From the NCBI RefSeq assembly GCF_033473495.1, contig NC_088935.1:3410001-3474000 (forward strand): 64,000 nt of DNA, written 5' to 3'. The stretch's first letter is position 1, and the number at the start of each line of letters is the position of its first letter. The notes below the pieces were generated by a model that worked only from the letters and a program-made list of their open reading frames with translations, searched no databases and was not told the origin of the DNA. A program made the translations under genes and the position numbers. Source of the stretch: Cercospora beticola. Taxonomy: Eukaryota; Ascomycota; Dothideomycetes; Mycosphaerellales; Mycosphaerellaceae. Positions 57,140-64,000 of the stretch are shown here, in pieces.

Positions 57140-59250
57140 ATGTTTCGCGCGCAGAGCTCCCCCATGGATGATGCGATCGGTAGGCCACCTGCAGCCTTGC
57201 GACTTCCGGCTGGGGCATGATGGCTAACAGAGTACAATAGTCAAGGCCACGGACGAAAATCTTACGAGCGAGAATTGGGAATACATTCTCGATGTCTGCG
57301 ATCGCGTGTCGGCCAACCCATCTGGCGCCGCACAAGCGACCGCCGCCCTGATCAAGCGACTTGCTCACCGAAATGCAAATGTTCAACTTTATACCTTGGA
57401 GCTCGCGAACGCCCTCTCTCAGAACTGCGGACTTCCCCTCCACCGCGAACTCGCCTCCAAAGCCTTCACCGATGCGCTGCTCCGACTGGCGGCCGACCGA
57501 ACCACACATGCTCAGGTCAAACAGAAAGTACTCGAGCGCATGGGCAGCTGGTCAGATGAGTTCCGCTCATCGCCAGAGTTGGGCATCATGGAGCAGGCAT
57601 ATCAGAAGCTGCGGACGCAGCAGCCTGGTCTCATGCCTCCAAGCAAGCCCACTAAGAAAGAGATCAGTAGCGACGATAGGCGCAAGGAGGATGAGGAGCT
57701 TCAGATGGCGCTAGCGCTAAGTATTAAGGACAAGGGACCAGTCAATGGCACGACGCAGAGCAACGATAGCAAGGAGCAACAAGTGCAAAACACACAGTCG
57801 CAGCAGCCCACACAGCAAGGTACTACGGCTGCGACAGTGAGCCGAGTAAGGGCTCTTTACGATTTCACCCCTTCTGAGCCTGGCGAGCTTGCTTTCCGAA
57901 AGAACGATATCATTGCGGTCCTGGAGTCTGTATATAAAGATTGGTGGAAAGGCAGTCTGCGTGGACAGACGGGTATCTTCCCGCTGAACTACGTGGAGAA
58001 ATTGCAAGACCCAACGAAGGAGGAGCTAGAGAGGGATGCACAGATGGAAGCTGAAGTATTCGGTGAGATCAAGAACGTAGAAAAGTTGCTAGCCCTGCTC
58101 AGCGTAGGCTCCGAAGGAGGTGGCAGGCGGGGAGAAAGAGAGGAGGAAGAGATCAGCGAGCTGTATCAGAGAACACTGAGCATTCGACCAAAATTGATCG
58201 AACTCATTGCGAGATACTCGCAGAAAAAAGGTTGGTCGAACACCGTTCGCGTATTGTGCGGGTATAGTTTGACCCCGGGTGTACTAACGGGTGGCAGACG
58301 ACTTTACACAGCTCAACGAGAAATTCATCAAGGCAAGGAGGGATTACGAGGCATTGCTCGAATCGTCTATGTCTCAACCGCCACAGCACCAGCAGTACCC
58401 CATCCGATCGCGGCCTCCGCCCCAATTCCAACATCAACAGCCGCCCTATGGGGCGCCTCAGCATCAACCGCAGGGGTATCCACAAGGCCACCCGCAAAAT
58501 GCGCAACAGCCCGCGCAGCCATTCTCGCCAAGTCAGCAGCATCTACCTCCTCAGCAGGATCCGCAGCGATATTACTCGCCTGCGCCCGCAGAGCGAACGA
58601 CCGCGCAACAGCCTGGCTTTACAAGTCCGTATCCTCCGCAGAATGCACCTCCGCCAAACGCGGCGGCGAGCGTACCAGCTCCGTTCCACTTCATACCAGG
58701 AGGCGTTCAATCACCTCCTCCGAATGAAGTGAGACGGAAACCAAGCCCAAATGCAGCACCGGGCGGCCCCTACGATGCATACAATGCTCCACAAGGTTTT
58801 CAAGGCCAGATTCGACCAAATTCGATACACACCTTAAACTCTGGCAACCCACAAGAACTTGCCACGGGAGGTTACGAGTCGCCGATTGACAACCGACATT
58901 CATATCCTTCTGCGCAGATGGGCCAGCCAGTGCAGCCACCCGCTCAGACTTACAATGCTTACCCCACGCCACAGCAGCCATATCACTCTGGCCAAGCACC
59001 TCCAGCGCAAGCGAACGTGAGCAGAGACGATCTCAGCAGGCAGCGAACGCACAGCTTCGAGAATCCACCTGCATTCGCCGACGGACAAATGCCACAGCAG
59101 CAACAGCAGCAGCAGCAGCAGCACCCAGCAGGACCGGGCGGACCCAGCAGCCCAGGTGTTGCTCAATATCAAGCCTATCAGCCGCAGCCCAGTGTACCGT
59201 CAGGAGGAGGTGGCGGCAAAGAAGCAGACCCGGGCGATTTCTACAGGTAG
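57140..59250 (+). CDS. HSE1: ESCRT-0 subunit Hse1
   Basis: Three exons, 57140-57179, 57241-58230, 58298-59250; 660 aa. Domain order is diagnostic: VHS (about residues 14-140, KATDENLTSENWEYILDVCD), a ubiquitin-interacting motif (about 164-182, EDEELQMALALSIKD), SH3 (about 213-270, VRALYDFTPSEPGELAFRKND, WWKGSLRGQTGIFPLNYV), then a GAT-like helical segment (EEEISELYQRTLSIRPKLIE, spliced into SQKK-DDFTQLNEKF). The C-terminal ~270 residues are Pro/Gln-rich and include a run of nine glutamines near 59095-59120. Hse1 works with Vps27 to sort ubiquitinated cargo on endosomes. Confidence 0.94.
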
Positions 59251-60605
59251 CGGAAGGCCGGAGGCGAAGCGACAGACATGGAGGAGCAGCAACTGTATGT
59301 ACTACTGTAGCGCCACGATGTAAGCTTATCGACCAACTGCACGCGTCCAAGATAGGCAAGCGAGTCATTTGCAGAGGTTTCAGCGACCAGCGCACGACAC
59401 TCGCACAATCGAGTCCAATGCAACCATCGGCCCGTGGTAGGCGTACTATCGGTGCTATGCACGAAGCCGGTGGCCAAGCCGGCAGTGGGTGTTTGTCATG
59501 CTGTCAGTAGGTGAAGGGGGACCAAAGCAATCGCCAGGACGGACAATTTCTCCGAAGAGGGAGAGGCTTCGCTGCTTCCTCGCTTGTGCCGTAGAGAGCT
59601 GTAAGAGACGTGAAGCTATCACGCTTTTCGCTAAGTCGAAAAGCAGAGGGCTCCTGCCCTGGCCGGAGAAAGAGATGGCCGGGCAATTCAGCACAGGGAA
59701 TTCAATGAGAGGCCTCATAGCGGTCGTTCGCGCCGTAGCCAACCTCGTGGACTACGAAATCTCCATCTCTTCGGAGAGACTGCTTTCTGCTAATTGCCTT
59801 GAGATGATGAGAGTTAGTGGCGTTTTAATATTATCATTGCACGATCGACGACCTGCGATGAGAAGCACGCGTTGAAAGGGATGGGTTTTCTTCCGTCGCT
59901 TGCGAAGCGGGTTACACCGACGGAAACAGGTGAGCGGACGTCAACGGCCTGAGGCAGCGCCGTGCGTGCAGGGGAGGAGGTGAAGGGAAGGGAAGTGCCA
60001 GAGGCAGAGCCAGGGCCAGCGAGGGTCCTCTGGACACCACGCGTTGATGGAAACAACGCAAGCAGATGCAGGAGCAACACAGCGTCGGCGCGCGAGATGG
60101 AGGCCCGGGCGGTGTTTGAGCCACGTAGTAGAAGGCAGTGTTCCAGGATGTGCGAGCACAACTAGCAGGGGGCTGCATTGCTCGACAGCAACGGTCGGCG
60201 CTTGTCGATGGGGGAGCAGAGCAAACGGTCGTCTCAGCTGACGCTCTGACACGAGCAGCACCTCCGCCCGGCACGTAGCCAACACGGCGGCCTGGCAGAG
60301 AAGTAGCGGAGTCGCGTGGCGGCGGTGTTGATGATGCTGGCGGACGCGGCGTGGTGGGCGTGGGCGCGGTGCTGTGCTGTTCTGCACTGTGGCATCCGCG
60401 GAGCTCGAGTGTTGACGACGGCGCTTCGCCCCACCGCAGTCTGTGTCACCCTGCTGCTGTCCTTCAAACCGTTTCCGTAGAGCGGGAGCAGGAGGGTGTG
60501 CGTGCGTGCGTGAGAGCAGTCGTTTGTCCCGTCGGATTCCCAGGATTGCTCCGCCGCCCATTCTTATATTACCTGTCGCTGCATTGCATTGTTCTTCGTG
60601 GAGAT
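59251..60605. other. intergenic; repeat copy and STE20 upstream region
   Basis: 1.36 kb between two + strand genes. Repeat family B copy 4 lies at 59530-59610. From about 59940 the sequence is GC-rich and carries low-complexity frames on both strands; part is probably STE20 leader. Confidence 0.45.
59530..59610. repeat. dispersed repeat family B, copy 4 (fragment)
   Basis: The left part (from 59530) matches copy 3 at 39663 onward (ATCGCCAG-ACG-ACA-TTTCTCCGA-GAG). Positions 59548-59586 match copy 1 at 2172-2210. It therefore bridges the other copies. Confidence 0.45.
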
Positions 60606-63272
60606 ATGACGAGACGGCTCAAGAAAGCCCCTCCTACACGACAGCGTCAATCCGCGTCCGCGCCAAAGAAGCGAGACCAGCACGCCGCGACTCCTGCTAC
60701 TGCTGCTGCTGCTGCACCTCACCCGCCCTCGCACGCGCCCGTCCACCTTGCCTCGCGCCAGAACTCCTCTGCTGCCGGCGACCTCTCGCTCTCCGCCGCC
60801 CTGCGCCCGCCGCAGCAGCACCACCTCCCCCAGCAGCGCCCGCCGTCGCTGCACCAACATCTCCCGCACCACCCCGGCGCAGCCTTCGTCGCCCGTCCGC
60901 TCTCGGTGACACATCGCACTTCACGTGAGCTCATCGGCGACAACTTCGATGCCGACACGCTGCTGGCCATAAACGCCATCTCGTACGCGACCCACTCCCA
61001 ACCTGCTGCTGCTCCACCTCCCGCTTTGACGCTTGCAGCCCCAGACGCGGCGCTCGAACAACATCCACCTTTTGAGACTGCGCCGTCCCTGGCGCAGGAT
61101 ACCCAGCCCGCTCCGCCGCCAGACTCGCTTCGCGTCGACGCCCCCAACGCCAACCCCGCTGTGCGACTGTCGCAAATCCTCGCCGTCGCAGCCATGGACG
61201 GCCCCACGTCGCCGGCCGGCATCAACCCGCGACAGAGGTACAGCGACGAGACAAAGGAGAGCAAAGTCTTGAAAAAGAAGAGCGGTTTCTCGAGCCTGGT
61301 ATCGAGCTTAGTAGGCACGCCGCGGAAACCCACCATATCAGCACCAGAAAACCCTGTGCACGTCACGCACGTTGGCTATGATCAAGAGACTGGAGAGTTC
61401 ACGGTTTGTCTATATCACCTGCCTACCGCTGTGAGTACTGACATAGGCTTAGGGCCTTCCCAAAGAATGGCAGAGGACACTGCAGGCCAATGGCATCAGC
61501 GAACAGGAACAGAAGAAGAATCCCCAGGCCATCATTGATGTAGTCACCTTCTTCAACGAGAACAACGATAATGGCAGCGATGACTGGACATACCACAAGT
61601 TCGACCATGCAAAGCCGCAGGACAGTCCGCAGAGCTATCAGTCCAGCCTGAGTCCAGGAGGAGGGTATGTCACGAGCCCGCCCGCAAGCCCTAGGTTCCC
61701 CAAAAACGAAGGCGAGAGCTTCGAAAACCCCAGAGCACCACCACCCGTACCGCGCGGGACAAGTCAAGGCTATGGCATGAGCTCACCAATCAGTCCCCAG
61801 ATGAACGGTAACCTGGTGCCCTTGCGGCCTGCACCTCGCCCGCCTGGCAGCCAGTCTACCACAATGGTTCCGCAAAGACCAGCACCTCCTGTTCCGAGCC
61901 CTCAACGAGAGCACCCCAGACTTGACGATGGCCTACCCGCGGTCAGATACGCGCCGCCCACCGTGACCGATATCTCGTCCAATACGCAACCCATGCAAAG
62001 TAGGAGTCGAGCCAATACGGGTCCGTCATACCACAGCCAATCTCAGCAGCCGTCTCCGATCTCTTCTCCGCAGCAATACCAACAGCAACAAGAACAAGCC
62101 ATGAAGGCAGCACAACAAGCGCTCAAACAACAGACTCTGGAGCGTTCGCAATCGCAGCGTCACCCCACAAACAATGGCCTGCACCAGCAGCAGCAACAAC
62201 ACTCACAGCTAGCTGCGCCTTCCGACTCCCGACAAGTGCCCCATCCCGCCGCCGTGGACCCAAGGGTCGGACCTGCTCCTCGGCCGCGGCAGCGACCACG
62301 ACAGTCCATCACGAACGCAGAAGTGCTCAGCAAGTTGCAGCAAATCTGCAATGCGGCAGATCCCACCAAAAGATACCGCAATCTGATCAAAATAGGTCAG
62401 GGAGCTTCTGGTGGCGTCTACACCGCGTTCGAGGTCGGCACCAATAAATGCGTCGCGATCAAACAGATGAACTTGGAACAACAGCCCAAAAAGGATCTGA
62501 TCATTAACGAAATTCTGGTCATGAAGGACAGCAAGCACAAGAATATCGTGAACTTCATGGACAGCTTTCTGGTCAAAGGCGACCTCTGGGTTGTGATGGA
62601 ATACATGGAGGGAGGCAGTCTGACTGATGTGGTGACGTTCAACATGATGTCGGAAGGCCAGATCTCGGCTGTGTGCCGCGAGACGCTGCACGGTCTGCAA
62701 TTCCTGCACTCGAAAGGCGTGATTCACCGTGATATCAAGTCCGACAACATTTTGCTGTCACTGGAGGGCAGCATCAAACTCACAGATTTTGGTTTTTGCG
62801 CACAGATTAACGAATCGCACATGAAGCGAACAACGATGGTCGGCACCCCTTACTGGATGGCGCCTGAAGTCGTGACAAGAAAAGAGTACGGCCGCAAGAT
62901 CGATATATGGTCGCTGGGCATCATGGCCATTGAAATGATCGAGGGCGAGCCCCCGTATTTGACGGAATCGCCACTGCGCGCTCTGTATCTCATCGCCACC
63001 AATGGCACGCCCACCATCAAGGAGGAGCACAACCTTACCCCCGTCTTCCGTGATTTCCTGCAGTTTGCGCTCAAGGTCGATCCCGAGAAGAGAGCGTCGG
63101 CGCATGATTTGCTCAAGGTACGTGCGAGGCAACTGTTGTGCAAGTGATGTCCACTAACAAACTGCTTTAGCATGCGTTCATCCAGACAGCTGAACCTTTG
63201 GCAACACTAGCACCGCTGGTCAAGGCTGCCAGGCTCGCCCGAGCAGAGGAGCGAAAGAACAAGGGAGGCTGA
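60606..63272 (+). CDS. STE20: p21-activated protein kinase Ste20
   Basis: Three exons, 60606-61403, 61453-63117, 63171-63272; 854 aa. The CRIB Rho-binding motif [17 protein letters not shown], completed by TGEFT-GLPKEW across intron 1, lies at about residues 244-272. No PH domain precedes it, which separates it from Cla4. After a long Gln/Pro-rich linker the kinase spans about residues 572-820: [16 protein letters not shown] (Lys), [26 protein letters not shown]. Ste20 is activated by Cdc42 and feeds MAP-kinase and polarity pathways. The first ~240 residues are Ala/Pro/His-rich. The start at 60606 is the first ATG in frame after a stop-free stretch and is moderately certain. Confidence 0.92.
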
Positions 63273-63901
63273 GCGAGCGACCATCAGCGGAACTATCGGA
63301 TATGTGACGACTCGCACATACGAGTCGCCTACCACCAGGACACAGGGATTCTTATTTTCTTTCGCGCATCATGGGTACGAGCACTGGCCATTCACACGCG
63401 TGTACAGTACAAAGGCATTCTGGATGCAAGGCGTCGCCCAGGGAGCGGGCGGATCGTTTTCATACCACAAATGCGGCCTCACGAACGGTACTCGAGGAGG
63501 TTAGGTGGCCGTACGGCGTCCGGCAGCAACAAGGCGTTTCCGTGAGAGTGCGGGCGATAGAGGCAAGGGAGGATTACGGCGGCATGGGGCAGCGAGTGTG
63601 CCGACGACAGGAGGGCTCCAGAAGAAAAAAAGACTTGGGTACTGGTATATCTAGGCATCACTTCAGCCCGCCCAAATGGATGTAGCGTGAGGCTCTGGTG
63701 CACGCTCATGTGCACCAATGGCTGGACCACAATAACAACGAGGTCCCTCCATTTATGATTCTCCTTTTCCTTCACGTTGTTGCGAATTGTGTGAACCGCC
63801 CTTTGCTGTACCGCTGTGTGTGTGTGAACGTCGTTTCCATTCAAAGTGCTACAATCTATGCACAATTCTCGGCCTCTCGCTCTCGCCCCTTCTGTATCCC
63901 C
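63273..63901. other. convergent 3' intergenic region, no gene seen
   Basis: 629 bp holding the 3' UTRs of STE20 and the edge gene. Short frames are without domains. Confidence 0.45.
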
Positions 63902-64000
63902 CTATGCCTTGTTCTGACTCGACTGGAGCTGTTGATAAGCGAAGAAGGCAAGGGCAGCACCAACCAACACAATGGCGTAAACTCCGACACCGAGGCCCCC
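63902..64000 (-). CDS. small membrane protein, C-terminal 32 residues (5' part outside window)
   Basis: The minus-strand frame is open from the window edge to TAG at 63902-63904. It encodes a membrane helix (GVYAIVLVGAALAFFAYQQL) with a short polar end (QSSQNKA). The arrangement suits a small tail-anchored or single-pass protein of the ER or mitochondrion. The family cannot be named from this fragment. Confidence 0.6.
   Translation of the reverse strand, partial: GGLGVGVYAIVLVGAALAFFAYQQLQSSQNKA

Noticed and set aside
59096..59120. CAG-rich run as a separate microsatellite feature
   Set aside because: It is the glutamine run inside HSE1 and is described there.
59941..60561. 206-codon minus-strand frame upstream of STE20
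   Set aside because: Low-complexity Arg/His/Pro composition in GC-rich leader DNA, no domain, no homologous look.

Overview
The window is nuclear DNA of a filamentous ascomycete. Genes sit close together on both strands. Most introns are 47-120 nt with a GTAAGT-like donor and a CTAAC or CTGAC branch point. The content is typically fungal: Zn2Cys6 regulator, cutinase, con-10, UstYa-like protein, GH64, fungal Ste20. This fits Dothideomycetes, perhaps the Mycosphaerellaceae, but the placement is inferred from gene content and not from a search. All exon models below were built by hand from splice signals and reading phase, and every complete model closes in frame.

Region 1 (1-12.6 kb) looks metabolic and accessory. 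It holds two tandem polyol/sugar-type short-chain dehydrogenases (the first cut by the window edge), a Zn2Cys6 regulator, a class II ketose-bisphosphate aldolase, a dihydroxyacetone-kinase-family kinase divergent from the aldolase, a third dehydrogenase and an ammonium transporter. Dehydrogenase, kinase, aldolase and regulator together suggest a small sugar-alcohol or ketose utilisation cluster.

Region 2 (12.6-31 kb) holds a PAF-acetylhydrolase-like lipase, a Tat-SF1/Cus2-like splicing factor, a block of degenerate tandem repeats, a con-10 gene with an internal exon-intron-exon duplication, a Dcg1-like racemase, a DUF2293 protein, the splicing factors CLF1 and PRP31 sharing a 316-bp divergent promoter, a cutinase and a ferroportin-like transporter.

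Region 3 (31-48.5 kb) holds a DDT/PHD chromatin protein, a peroxiredoxin with a long tail, a MARVEL-like membrane protein, methylthioadenosine phosphorylase, a UstYa-like (DUF3328) protein whose large intron carries a 151-bp inverted-repeat element, a GH64 beta-1,3-glucanase, MIC19, a GNAT acetyltransferase and a secreted protein of unknown function.

Region 4 (48.5-64 kb) is mostly housekeeping: tRNA adenosine deaminase TAD1, translation elongation factor 1-alpha, a coiled-coil protein preceded by a tiny membrane-protein ORF, an ING-type PHD protein, ESCRT-0 HSE1, the PAK kinase STE20, and the 3' end of a small membrane protein cut by the window edge.

Long intergenic stretches carry fragments of at least two dispersed degenerate repeat families and one MITE-like element. 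No rRNA, convincing tRNA or CRISPR array was seen.
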